The position numbers and the translations under genes are program-made. Under the pieces are notes generated by a model, which searched no databases, was not told the DNA's origin, and was given only the letters and a program-made list of their open reading frames with translations. A DNA stretch of 40,177 nucleotides from Gammaproteobacteria bacterium (GTDB lineage: Bacteria > Pseudomonadota > Gammaproteobacteria > Steroidobacterales > Steroidobacteraceae): NCBI GenBank assembly GCA_028293805.1, contig JAQGOC010000182.1, positions 1 through 40,177 of the forward strand, written 5' to 3'. This document shows positions 1-7,850 of this stretch, one piece after another; positions within the stretch are counted from its first letter, which is position 1, and every line of letters starts with the position of its first letter.

Positions 1-1
1 C

Positions 2-160
2 CTGGTGATGCAGACGGTGATCGAAGGCCGCACCGTGGTAATCGTGCTTCTGAATTCCTTTGGCAAGCGCACCCGCGTGGCCGATGCCACCCGCATCAGA
101 AAGAGGATGGAAGCGAAGCTGCTCGAAAGCGCCTCCGCCACGGTAGCCAGCAAGACCTGA
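2..160 (+). CDS. pbpG: C-terminal end of a D-alanyl-D-alanine endopeptidase (PBP7/8, peptidase S11), partial
   Basis: Only the last 52 codons lie in the window; the gene enters from the left edge and stops with TGA at 158-160. The peptide has a VIEGRTVVIVLLNSFGK segment followed by a TRVADATRIRKRMEA tail. This resembles the end of the transpeptidase-like domain of PBP7/PbpG-type DD-endopeptidases, where the equivalent stretch reads roughly VMLDSFGKYTRTADAKRIRKW. Family knowledge: these periplasmic serine enzymes cut DD-crosslinks in peptidoglycan. The active-site SxxK, SxN and KTG motifs would lie upstream of the window, so catalytic integrity cannot be judged. The gene converges on the UPF0270 gene. 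Confidence 0.72.
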   Translation: MVMQTVIEGRTVVIVLLNSFGKRTRVADATRIRKRMEAKLLESASATVASKT

Positions 161-225
161 TTCTTTCCGGCGTCCTGCGGGCCGGCCTTGCGGCGAGCGC
201 GCGTGCCGGGGCAACCGACGAGTCT

Positions 226-459
226 TCAGCTCTTCCGGGTGATGGGTCCGCCACCGCTCTTCGCGACGACTACGATATCGATCGTCTCGGTCCCCGGATC
301 GAACACGATCTGCGCCTCGCCCCGCTCCAGCTGTCGAATGACATGCGCGAGCTTCTGATCCAGCGAAAACTCCTTCTCGCCATAGTCGGTGCCTTCACGC
401 AGTACGAAGGATTCCACGACACCTCGCAGCGCGTCCTCGGACAGCTCGGTGTGGGCCAC
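226..459 (-). CDS. UPF0270 / YheU-like small protein
   Basis: This is a 77-residue protein from a GTG start (codon 457-459). Residues about 3-60 match the YheU/UPF0270 pattern: ELSEDALRGVVESFVLREGTDYG, then a KLAHVIRQLERGE helix and an IVFDP strand. The family is small and soluble and has no agreed function. The start is uncertain. The first canonical start is this GTG, with a weak GGAG 9 bases upstream. An in-frame CTG at 502-504 would add 15 residues and sits 4 bases after a perfect AGGAGG that overlaps the ftsX stop codon. The gene follows ftsX closely on the same strand and is probably the last gene of the ftsYEX transcript. Family identity is fairly sure; the start is not. Confidence 0.8.
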   Translation of the reverse strand: MAHTELSEDALRGVVESFVLREGTDYGEKEFSLDQKLAHVIRQLERGEAQIVFDPGTETIDIVVVAKSGGGPITRKS

Positions 460-512
460 GATGATGGGCTCCGCAGGCGCGTCGCTGGCAGGAAAGTCCG
501 TCAGACAGCCTC

Positions 513-1436
513 CTAGGCCCGCGGCTCGATGCTGCGCAGATGGCGGGCGGCCGAGATCCATGCCCCGAGCCAACCAAGCACCGTCCCGGCGCCAAGGAGC
601 GTGCCGATGTCGTCTCCCGTCGGGCCGTGGAGCATGTAGCGGCTGCCGTAAAGCTGGGCGAGCGTTGCGACTGGCTGGCCGAGCACGGCGACGGCGGCCG
701 CGACGATGAGCCATGCCAACAGCGCACCCCCGAGGCCGTAAAGCACGCCCGTGTAGAGAAACGGCCGGCGCACGAACCCGTTGGATCCGCCGACGAGCTT
801 CGTCACTTCGATTTCCGCACGCCGATTGAGGATCTCGAGCCGGATCGTATTACCGATCACCGCGAGAACCCCTGCGCCCAGCAGCGCCGCCGCGATCACG
901 AGCAGGCGCCGCATGACTTCCAGGATGGCATTGAAGCGCATCACCCATTCCGAATCGATCTGCACGATGTCGACTTCGGGCCACGCCGCGAAGTAACGGC
1001 GCAAGGATTCCAACGCAGCCGCCGAGCTGGCGGTCTCGCGCGGCCGAACGTGCAGGACATGAGGAAGAGGGTTCTCTTTCAGCGCTTCCAAGGCCGCGCC
1101 GAAGCCCGAATACGCGCGGAACTCCTCGAGCGCCTTGTCGGCAGGAATGAGAGTGACTGCGGCGACTTCCGCTCGTTCCCGGGCGCTACGCGCCAGCTGC
1201 TCCGCCTTGGCGAGCGGTACATCGGTCTTCAGGTACACGGACAGGTCGACGGCATTCGCGAAATCACCCGTCGCGGCCTGGGCGTTCGTGACGAAGATTC
1301 GCAGCGCGGTGGGCAGCGCCAGCGCCAATCCGATCACCAGCAATGTCAGAATCGTGGCGAACGGATTGCGCGCGAGTCGCCCCAGCGAGCCCAGGAAGGC
1401 CTGCATGTGACGGGCGCCGGCAACACCGAGGCTCAT
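513..1436 (-). CDS. ftsX: Cell division protein FtsX (ABC-transporter-like permease)
   Basis: FtsX is the integral membrane partner of FtsE. The FtsEX complex at the septal ring activates peptidoglycan amidases and supports divisome assembly. The 307-residue protein has an N-terminal cytoplasmic segment, a first membrane helix (about residues 31-50, ILTLLVIGLALALPTAL) and a periplasmic domain of about 110 residues. Three more hydrophobic segments follow, near residues 175-195 (LLVIAAALLGAGVLAVIGN), 228-255 and 280-297. This is the four-helix FtsX topology. The GNTIRLEILNRRAEIEVTKLVGGSNGFVRRPF stretch is the typical conserved cytoplasmic loop. The ATG overlaps the ftsE stop by 4 bases (ATGA), implying translational coupling. 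Met11 is an alternative start. Confidence 0.95.
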   Translation of the reverse strand: MSLGVAGARHMQAFLGSLGRLARNPFATILTLLVIGLALALPTALRIFVTNAQAATGDFANAVDLSVYLKTDVPLAKAEQLARSARERAEVAAVTLIPADKALEEFRAYSGFGAALEALKENPLPHVLHVRPRETASSAAALESLRRYFAAWPEVDIVQIDSEWVMRFNAILEVMRRLLVIAAALLGAGVLAVIGNTIRLEILNRRAEIEVTKLVGGSNGFVRRPFLYTGVLYGLGGALLAWLIVAAAVAVLGQPVATLAQLYGSRYMLHGPTGDDIGTLLGAGTVLGWLGAWISAARHLRSIEPRA

Positions 1437-2125
1437 CGCGTGGCCACCACGCTCGGCAGGCAGTCGAGGGCTTCCCCCTGCACCTGTCCGTTGTCCAGCA
1501 CGATCTCGCGCTGGCCGAATTCACGGACTATGTGCAGGTCGTGAGTCGCAACGACGACGGTCACGCCCACATCCTGGAAGCGCCTGAACAGGCGCATCAC
1601 CTCGAGTGAGAGATCCGGGTCGAGATTGCCCGTCGGCTCATCCGCGATCAGCAGGGGGGGTTTGCTGATGACCGCTCGCGCGATACCGACTCTTTGCTGT
1701 TCGCCGACGGATAACTCGAATGGCAGCATGCGCTCCTTGCCGAGCAGGCCGACCTGATCCAGCGCGGCGCGGACGCGCTTGTCGATTTCCTTCAGCGGGG
1801 TGGCGGCCACGATCAGCGGCAGCGCGACGTTGTCGAACACAGGGCGATCGGCGAGCAGCTTGTGGTCTTGGAACACAACACCGATGCCGCGCCGAAACGC
1901 CGGAATGTGCCGGGTCTTGAGCGTGCTCGTGTTTTTCCCATTCACGAGGAGCGTGCCGCGCGAGGGCCGCTCGAGCAGGGCGATGAGCTTGAGCACGGTG
2001 CTCTTGCCGGCGCCGGAGCGGCCGGTAAGGAACACCATCTCCCCGGTGTTGATGTTGAAAGTGACGTTGGAGAGCGCCTCGCGCCCGTTGGGATAGCGCT
2101 TGCTCACCCGCTCGAAGGCGATCAT
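1433..2125 (-). CDS. ftsE: Cell division ATP-binding protein FtsE
   Basis: FtsE is the cytoplasmic ATPase of the FtsEX complex. The 230-residue length is normal. It opens MIAFERVSKRYPNGREAL, as FtsE proteins do. The Walker A is GRSGAGKST (residues 35-43), the Q-loop lies in VVFQDHKLL, the Walker B is LLIADEPTG and the H-loop is VVVATHD. The ABC signature reads LSVGEQQR, with Val (codon GTC) where the consensus LSGGEQQR has the first Gly. The long open frame extends upstream inside ftsY, but this ATG is the only start that fits the family N-terminus. It lies 7 bases after the ftsY stop. Downstream it overlaps ftsX by 4 bases, giving the operon ftsY-ftsE-ftsX. Confidence 0.95.
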   Translation of the reverse strand: MIAFERVSKRYPNGREALSNVTFNINTGEMVFLTGRSGAGKSTVLKLIALLERPSRGTLLVNGKNTSTLKTRHIPAFRRGIGVVFQDHKLLADRPVFDNVALPLIVAATPLKEIDKRVRAALDQVGLLGKERMLPFELSVGEQQRVGIARAVISKPPLLIADEPTGNLDPDLSLEVMRLFRRFQDVGVTVVVATHDLHIVREFGQREIVLDNGQVQGEALDCLPSVVATR

Positions 2126-2132
2126 GAAGCGG

Positions 2133-3137
2133 TCATTCGGTGCCCGGCTCCTCAGGCCGGTCGGAGGAGTCGCGCGGGCCCTGGACCAGCGCTGCCGCAA
2201 AGGCCTGCGCATCGAACTCGCCGAAATCCTCCGGCTGCTCGCCGATTCCGATGAAGCGGATGGGGAGCCCGAGCCTGCGCGCAATGGCGATCACGATGCC
2301 GCCTTTCGCGGTGCCATCGAGTTTGGTCAGCACGAGGCCCGTGACGCCGACGGCTTCGTGAAATTGTATGGCCTGCGAGAGCGCGTTCTGTCCCTGGTTG
2401 GCATCCAGGACGAGTAGCACTTCGTGCGGCGCCGATGGATCGACGCGCTGGATGACGCGCTTGACCTTCTTCAGCTCCTCCATCAAGTGCGACTGACTAT
2501 GCAGGCGACCAGCGGTGTCGGCGAGCAGCACCTGCGTGCCGCGTGAGCGTGCGGACTGAAGTGCGTCGAAGACCACTGCTCCGGGATCGGCGCCTGCCTG
2601 CTGTGCGGCAAAGGCGGCCCCGGAGCGCTCGGCCCAGATGTTGAGCTGCTCGATGGCCGCCGCACGAAATGTATCGCCGGCGGCGAGCATGACTTCGCGG
2701 CCCTCGTCCGTGAGACGGCGCGCGAGCTTTCCGATCGTGGTGGTCTTGCCCGATCCGTTCACGCCGACCACTAGAATCACGAAGGGCTTGCGTTGCCCGT
2801 CGATGAGCAGCGGCTTGGCGCAGGGCGCCAGGATCTCCGCAATGGCAGAGCGCAGCGCGCCGATCAGCGCCTCGACGTCCGCGAGCTCGTTGCGCGCCAC
2901 GCGTTTCTGCAGGCCAGCCAGGATGTGCTCGGTCGCCTCGACGCCGACATCCGCGCTCAGCAGGCGAGTCTCGAGCTCTTCCAGTGCCTGCGCGTCGATC
3001 TTGCGTCCGCGGAACAGCTCCGCGAGATCGTAGGTGAGCCAGGAATTGCCGCGATTGAGCCGGTTACGCAGGCGCTTGAAAAAGCCCTGGCGCTCTTCCG
3101 GCTTCTGAGTGGGTTCTTTGGGTGCGCGTCTGAACAT
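2133..3137 (-). CDS. ftsY: Signal recognition particle receptor FtsY
   Basis: FtsY is the SRP-receptor GTPase that docks ribosome-SRP complexes at the inner membrane for co-translational insertion. The 334-residue protein has a short basic N-terminus, an N domain (about residues 30-110) and a G domain. The G domain shows [15 protein letters not shown] (G1), the [11 protein letters not shown] insertion motif, DTAGR (G3), [10 protein letters not shown] (G4) and a GIGEQPEDF closing loop. The long acidic A domain of E. coli FtsY is absent, which is common outside the enterics. The start was taken at MFRRAPKEP (codon 3135-3137). A further upstream in-frame ATG at 3224 would add 29 residues unlike the family. 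It is the first gene of ftsY-ftsE-ftsX. Its divergent or tandem neighbour rsmD is displaced by the inserted lipase gene. Confidence 0.95.
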   Translation of the reverse strand: MFRRAPKEPTQKPEERQGFFKRLRNRLNRGNSWLTYDLAELFRGRKIDAQALEELETRLLSADVGVEATEHILAGLQKRVARNELADVEALIGALRSAIAEILAPCAKPLLIDGQRKPFVILVVGVNGSGKTTTIGKLARRLTDEGREVMLAAGDTFRAAAIEQLNIWAERSGAAFAAQQAGADPGAVVFDALQSARSRGTQVLLADTAGRLHSQSHLMEELKKVKRVIQRVDPSAPHEVLLVLDANQGQNALSQAIQFHEAVGVTGLVLTKLDGTAKGGIVIAIARRLGLPIRFIGIGEQPEDFGEFDAQAFAAALVQGPRDSSDRPEEPGTE

Positions 3138-3267
3138 AGAGTGATCCGCCAGCCGCCTATTGTAGCGGCCAAAAGAGAAGGTAGCCGCCCGGCCGCGCCC
3201 GGGTGCCTCCTCATTGTTCAGCAAGCCGCGCGCCGGATGGAAAGCGGCGCGCCAGCCAGGCTGGGAC

Positions 3268-3286
3268 GGGCGGCGTCGCGCCGCCC
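3268..3286 (-). terminator. GC-rich hairpin just after the lipase stop
   Basis: GGGCGGCG (3268-3275) pairs perfectly with CGCCGCCC (3279-3286) around a three-base loop. It lies 6 bases beyond the stop codon of the minus-strand lipase gene and before ftsY. There is no T-tract on the exit side, so it may be a weak intrinsic terminator or a 3'-end stabiliser rather than a classical terminator. Confidence 0.4.
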
Positions 3287-3291
3287 CGCCC

Positions 3292-5424
3292 CTAAGGCTG
3301 CATGACCGAGGGGAACGCTACTTGAATCGCCGTACCTTGCGAGATCGCGAAGGAGATGGCCTCTGTCTGCATTTCGGCGGTTGCGGTGGGGCTCGCGGTG
3401 GGATCGATGATGGACCCATGGTCGCCCACGATGAAATCCACGTATCCACGCTGGCCCGGTGGGGTGCCCGCGGCGCTCACCAGGGGTCCAGGCGCGGCCG
3501 GAGCCGCAATCCGGGTCAGCGCGCCGGCCGCGATCAGCCGCTGGGTAGCCGAATTCGGCACCACCTGATCCGGCAGCGAGGAGCCGCCCCCCACGACCTG
3601 GATGACGTGGACCGGATGATTCCTGGCTGCCGTGGCGATGTAGTTCAATGGATCGCCGGAATCGATGACCGTCTGCGCGTCACGGAAAAATTGCTCGAGC
3701 AGAGTGGTCCCCGGCTGCAGCCCCCCCGCCTGAAGTCCTGCCAGGATTCGCGGACCGAAGGTCGGCGAGTCGCGCAGGAGCGCGGCGATGCCTCCCCCGG
3801 GCATCGCCAGCGTACCGGTGCGTAGCTCCGCTGATGTGGTTGCACCGAGGTACACGCCACCCACGATCGCGCCCAGCGAGTGGCCCAGGTAGTGGACGCT
3901 CGTCGGATCGACGTCGCCTGCAGGGTCCGTATCGAGGTTCAGATTGGGCAGCGAGCGCGTGAGAGTGATCAGGTCCGCCGCGGCTTCACGCAAATTGTCG
4001 CGTGAGGTCAGAAGGCTCGTGAGATTGATGAAGCTCGTACCGGAAGGGTCGATGTGACCGTCCGCCCCACGCGCGCCCGTCGTGTTGTTCACCACGTCCA
4101 GGTCGAATGTGCGCTCTATCGAACCGCTCGGCGCCAGCGAGAGACCGGCATACAGCGGGTTGGCACCGGAGGCATAGAAAGGATTCGTCTGATCCGTGAT
4201 TCCGTGCAGCGGCAGATCGATCGCCACCACGACGAATCCACCATCGGCGAATGAGTCCGCAACGGCAAGCATATCCGTACGGTTACGGGTGATGCCGTGT
4301 TCGAAAACAAGCACGGGCCAGCCACTCGCCGGCTTCGTGCCGTGCGATAGGGAAGCGGCATTCGGCACCGTGACGAGTACCGGAACAAGCAGTGTTTCCG
4401 TCGGGACGGGCACCGGATTGAACCGTGTCAGGAATCGGCTGCTGGCGTCCAGATGTGATGGATTGCCCTGCCAGTAGCCGGTGAGCGGCGCCGTGCGACT
4501 GAGGTAATACGGAACGCTGAGCGTGCCGAGATAGATGGTTGCATGACCTTTCAGCAGCGGATTCGCCTGCGCCGTGGTGAGGCCGGTGTTGTGTACGGAG
4601 AGCGGCTGCGCAGTTGCCGTTTGCGTGATGACCGCCATCGTGTCCGCGGTCGCCTGCGTCGTGAAGCTGAACGACAGCACGATATTGGCCGGATCTATGC
4701 CGAGCGCGTGCGCGATCTGCAGATGAGCGCCGGTCAGCTTGCAAATGCCGTTGAGCGATGAATCCGCGATGGCGCTGCAGGTGGGCTGTGCCGCCTTGAT
4801 GTTGGCATAGTCCGTGTCGGGGGTGGCCGCTTTACCGGACGCGTCCGTGATCCCGTTCGTGAGTATCACGAGGTAGCCGTTATCGCTGACGCCCGTGCTC
4901 GGGACGAGCGGATGTACCGGCCGGATTTCGAGAATCGAGCTGCCGACGCCGGCTTCGGGCCCTACGCCGACCGTGTAGTCGGTGCCGAAGACGAGCGGCT
5001 GCACGACGCCCGTCGTCGCCTTCGTGGTGTTGTCGATCGTTACCTGCACCACTATCACGGAGCTCGCGGTGAACGAAGCTGGATTGAGCGCTCCGCCGAA
5101 GCCCGCGCGAATGACCGCTGTCGTCGAGAACCCGTCGAGCGCGTTGACGGCAGCCTGGTTGGGCATGAGTGCATTGGCCGGCTGGATGTTCAGTGTGCCG
5201 TCCGTCGAGCCCGCAAAGTAAAGATCGGTCGGGTAGGGAAGAATGCCCTGCAAGGGCTGGAACAGTGCTGTCGTGGTCGCCGGCGGCGTGACCGGCGTCT
5301 CCCCCCCAGGGTTGCCGTTGCCGCTCGTCGTGTTGGTTGCGCCTATCGAACCGTGGTCCGATCCCGAGCATCCGCACACGAACGACGCAGCCGCCGCCAG
5401 CGCGGCTACAAAGAGTTTATCCAT
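3292..5424 (-). CDS. Secreted lipoprotein lipase / esterase (VolA / Pla-1-cef-like alpha/beta hydrolase)
   Basis: The 710-residue protein has a lipoprotein signal (hydrophobic residues 4-16, then VCGC with Cys19 as the likely lipidated residue) and a low-complexity Gly/Asn/Thr/Pro linker. A large N-terminal beta-rich domain follows, starting FQPLQGILPYPTDLYF. The C-terminal alpha/beta hydrolase has the nucleophile elbow GHSLG (Ser516) and a late GDHGSI segment with a candidate catalytic His669. This arrangement resembles Vibrio VolA and the Pla-1/cef extracellular lipase group, which act on phospholipids or lysophospholipids at the cell surface. The exact substrate is inferred. Ser at position +2 predicts outer-membrane sorting. 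A good AAGGAGCT lies 8 bases before the ATG. It sits between ftsY and rsmD, genes usually adjacent, and looks like an insertion into a conserved locus. Confidence 0.78.
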   Translation of the reverse strand: MDKLFVAALAAAASFVCGCSGSDHGSIGATNTTSGNGNPGGETPVTPPATTTALFQPLQGILPYPTDLYFAGSTDGTLNIQPANALMPNQAAVNALDGFSTTAVIRAGFGGALNPASFTASSVIVVQVTIDNTTKATTGVVQPLVFGTDYTVGVGPEAGVGSSILEIRPVHPLVPSTGVSDNGYLVILTNGITDASGKAATPDTDYANIKAAQPTCSAIADSSLNGICKLTGAHLQIAHALGIDPANIVLSFSFTTQATADTMAVITQTATAQPLSVHNTGLTTAQANPLLKGHATIYLGTLSVPYYLSRTAPLTGYWQGNPSHLDASSRFLTRFNPVPVPTETLLVPVLVTVPNAASLSHGTKPASGWPVLVFEHGITRNRTDMLAVADSFADGGFVVVAIDLPLHGITDQTNPFYASGANPLYAGLSLAPSGSIERTFDLDVVNNTTGARGADGHIDPSGTSFINLTSLLTSRDNLREAAADLITLTRSLPNLNLDTDPAGDVDPTSVHYLGHSLGAIVGGVYLGATTSAELRTGTLAMPGGGIAALLRDSPTFGPRILAGLQAGGLQPGTTLLEQFFRDAQTVIDSGDPLNYIATAARNHPVHVIQVVGGGSSLPDQVVPNSATQRLIAAGALTRIAAPAAPGPLVSAAGTPPGQRGYVDFIVGDHGSIIDPTASPTATAEMQTEAISFAISQGTAIQVAFPSVMQP

Positions 5425-5562
5425 ATCTCTCGAGCTCCTTAATGAGACCGCGCCTGGTCACGACCCCTCGTGCCGGCGCTTTTTGATGCTTCTGGTAGCT
5501 GGAAGGTAGGGTACGCTTACGGTGAGAATGGTGGCAAGCCGGCCGCCGAAAGATGCAACTCC

Positions 5563-6171
5563 TTGGCCCACACTGAAAAATCCGCCAAGCGCGCCGCAGC
5601 CAAGCCCCATCGTGCGGCGCAGGCGCGCGTGCTGCGAATCATCGGCGGCATGTGGCGCGGCAGAAAGCTGCGCTTCCCGCCGTCGCCCGGGATTCGTCCC
5701 ACGCCCGACCGCGTGCGTGAGACGTTATTCAACTGGCTTGGCGCGCGTGTGTCCGGAGCGCGCTGTCTCGATCTCTTTGCCGGCAGCGGAGCGCTCGGCC
5801 TCGAATCCCTCTCGCGGGGCGCCGCTCAGGTCACCTTTGTCGAAAGGGACGCCGCCGCCGTGCGTGAATTGCGAGCCCGCCTGTCGGAGTGGGGTGCGAG
5901 CGGCGCCCACGTCGAGCAGGGGGATGCGCTGCGATTCCTGGCGGGAGCCGGCGGCCCTGTCGATATCGCCTTCCTCGATCCGCCGTTCGATTCCGATTTT
6001 CTGACTGCCGCCGCCGGGCTGCTGGAGCGGGGACAATGGCTCGCTCCCGGCGCGCTGATCTATGTCGAATGCGCGGCCCGTACCGGTTTGCCGCCTTTGC
6101 CGCAGAACTGGGCCGCGACGAAGTCAAAGCAGGCCGGCGAGGTCGGTTATCATCTGCTGACGCGAGTTTGA
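5563..6171 (+). CDS. rsmD: 16S rRNA (guanine(966)-N(2))-methyltransferase RsmD
   Basis: RsmD methylates G966 of 16S rRNA in the assembled 30S subunit using S-adenosylmethionine. Family hallmarks are RIIGGMWRGRKL and RPTPDRVRETLFNWL at the front, the SAM-binding DLFAGSGALGLESLSRGA, VTFVERD, and the catalytic FLDPPFDS (DPPF) motif. The start chosen is TTG at 5563, giving 202 residues (MAHTEKSAKRAAA...), close to the usual family length of about 190-200. An in-frame GTG at 5470 would add 31 residues that look like non-coding leader. It is divergent from the lipase gene, and coaD follows on the same strand after about 104 bases, a common pairing. Confidence 0.93.
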   Translation: MAHTEKSAKRAAAKPHRAAQARVLRIIGGMWRGRKLRFPPSPGIRPTPDRVRETLFNWLGARVSGARCLDLFAGSGALGLESLSRGAAQVTFVERDAAAVRELRARLSEWGASGAHVEQGDALRFLAGAGGPVDIAFLDPPFDSDFLTAAAGLLERGQWLAPGALIYVECAARTGLPPLPQNWAATKSKQAGEVGYHLLTRV

Positions 6172-6217
6172 TGCAAACTGGCGCGTCGTCAAATCAGCCC
6201 GGGGTTGACCGCTGCAA

Positions 6218-6238
6218 GGGCCGCAGGCTGCGCGGCCC
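6218..6238 (+). other. Hairpin between rsmD and coaD
   Basis: GGGCCGC (6218-6224) and GCGGCCC (6232-6238) form a perfect 7-bp stem with a 7-base loop in the 104-bp rsmD-coaD gap. No T-tract follows on either side. It could attenuate or stabilise the transcript, or be chance in GC-rich DNA. Confidence 0.25.
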
Positions 6239-6257
6239 GGCCACTTTCAGTCAATAA

Positions 6258-6758
<501 letters not shown>

Positions 6759-6792
6759 CGAACGCCTGGGGAGTCAGGCCATTAACACCGGG

Positions 6793-7170
6793 GTGCGGCG
6801 CGGACTGGAAGGCGCGTGGGTGCCGGTGGCTGCCAATGTCGCCGGCGAAGAGCTCGTCGTGCACGAGCTGCGGGTCAAATACCTGGTCCTGGATGCCGGC
6901 AGCTACAGCATCATCGATCGCAGCAATCACATCGTCGACGTTGGCGAGTACCTCGTGGACGAGGCCACCTTCCCCCAGGCAATGGATATCGTGGGCCGCG
7001 AAGGGCCCAATGCCGGACGCACGATGCTCGCGATTTACCGGTTGGACGCGGACCGGCTCACCGTGTGCTACGACCTCGACGGCAAGGAGCGGCCGACCGA
7101 TATGCAGGCTCGGGAGGATCAGCTCCTGCTCAGCATCACTTACACCCGCGCTTTGACTTTGCTTTCCTGA
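6793..7170 (+). CDS. TIGR03067-type (lipocalin-like) conserved hypothetical protein
   Basis: This 125-residue soluble protein carries the TIGR03067 pattern: LEGAWVPVAANVAGEEL at the N-terminus, a middle YSIIDRSN...DVG region, IVGREGPNAGRTMLAIYRLDADRLTVCYD, then ERPTD. The function is unknown. The family is expanded in Planctomycetes and sporadic in Proteobacteria. No signal peptide or cysteine cluster is visible. The first canonical start is GTG at 6793, which lacks a well-placed Shine-Dalgarno. The GGGGAG at 6768-6773 is 7 bases before an in-frame ATT at 6781, so an ATT start adding four residues is possible. The gene starts 34 bases after coaD, probably in the same transcript, and its 3' end overlaps the convergent alkA-like gene by 35 bases. 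Confidence 0.75.
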   Translation: MRRGLEGAWVPVAANVAGEELVVHELRVKYLVLDAGSYSIIDRSNHIVDVGEYLVDEATFPQAMDIVGREGPNAGRTMLAIYRLDADRLTVCYDLDGKERPTDMQAREDQLLLSITYTRALTLLS

Positions 7171-7843
7171 CCGCGGCGCGGAGTATGCGTGGCAGGCGGA
7201 TTCGCTCCTGCGGCGCGGGCAGTTTGCCCGCGCGCTTCAGCTCAACCGCACGCCACAGATACCACGCGGCGGCCGTTCGATGCGGGCCCCAACGCTCGCC
7301 GTAGGCCGCGAGTACCTTGGGCGCCGGCATCTTGCGCAACCCATTCATGTATTGAAACCCGGCGCGTACGCCAAAGTCGTCGACCGGCAGGATGTCCGGA
7401 CGGCCTAACTGGAACATGAGCAACATCTCGACGGTCCACCGGCCGACGCCACGGACCTCGGTGAGCCGGGCGATGATTTGCGCGTCCTCGAGATTCAGGA
7501 GCGTCTTGCGATCGGGCACGATGCCAGCGAGAGTTTTCTTCGCCAGGTCCTTCAGGGCAGCGGTCTTCGAGGAGGAGAAGCCCGCGGCGCGCAGCCTCTC
7601 ATCCGGAGCCGCCAACACGGCTTCCGGTGTTGGAAATGCGCCGTTACCACAGGCGTTTATGAACCGTGTGAGGATCGTCTTTGCCGCGTTGCCATTCAAC
7701 TGCTGGTGTGCGATGGCTTGCGCGAGCGCCTGAAACGGCTGGTTGCCGGGTTCCGTCACCAGACCGTAAGGACCCACAGCGCGGATCAGCCCGCCCAGGT
7801 TCGTGTCGATTCCCGATAAATGGGCGATGATGAGCTTGCTCAT
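7136..7843 (-). CDS. DNA-3-methyladenine glycosylase II (AlkA/HhH-GPD family)
   Basis: This enzyme removes alkylated purines such as 3-methyladenine, opening base-excision repair. The 235-residue protein has IAHQQLNGNAAKTI near residue 50 and the helix-hairpin-helix LTEVRGVGRWTVEMLLMF. The Gly/Pro-Asp loop RPDILPVDDFGVRAGF supplies the catalytic Asp, followed by WGPHRTAAAWYLWR. It lacks the extra N-terminal domain of E. coli AlkA (282 residues), as many short AlkA relatives do. The start is the ATG of MSKLIIAHLSG; an upstream in-frame extension overlaps mutM and is unlike the family. The ATG is 7 bases after the mutM stop, so mutM-alkA form a repair operon. The 3' end overlaps the convergent TIGR03067 gene. 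Confidence 0.92.
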   Translation of the reverse strand: MSKLIIAHLSGIDTNLGGLIRAVGPYGLVTEPGNQPFQALAQAIAHQQLNGNAAKTILTRFINACGNGAFPTPEAVLAAPDERLRAAGFSSSKTAALKDLAKKTLAGIVPDRKTLLNLEDAQIIARLTEVRGVGRWTVEMLLMFQLGRPDILPVDDFGVRAGFQYMNGLRKMPAPKVLAAYGERWGPHRTAAAWYLWRAVELKRAGKLPAPQERIRLPRILRAAVRKAKSKRGCK

Positions 7844-7850
7844 GTTCCGC

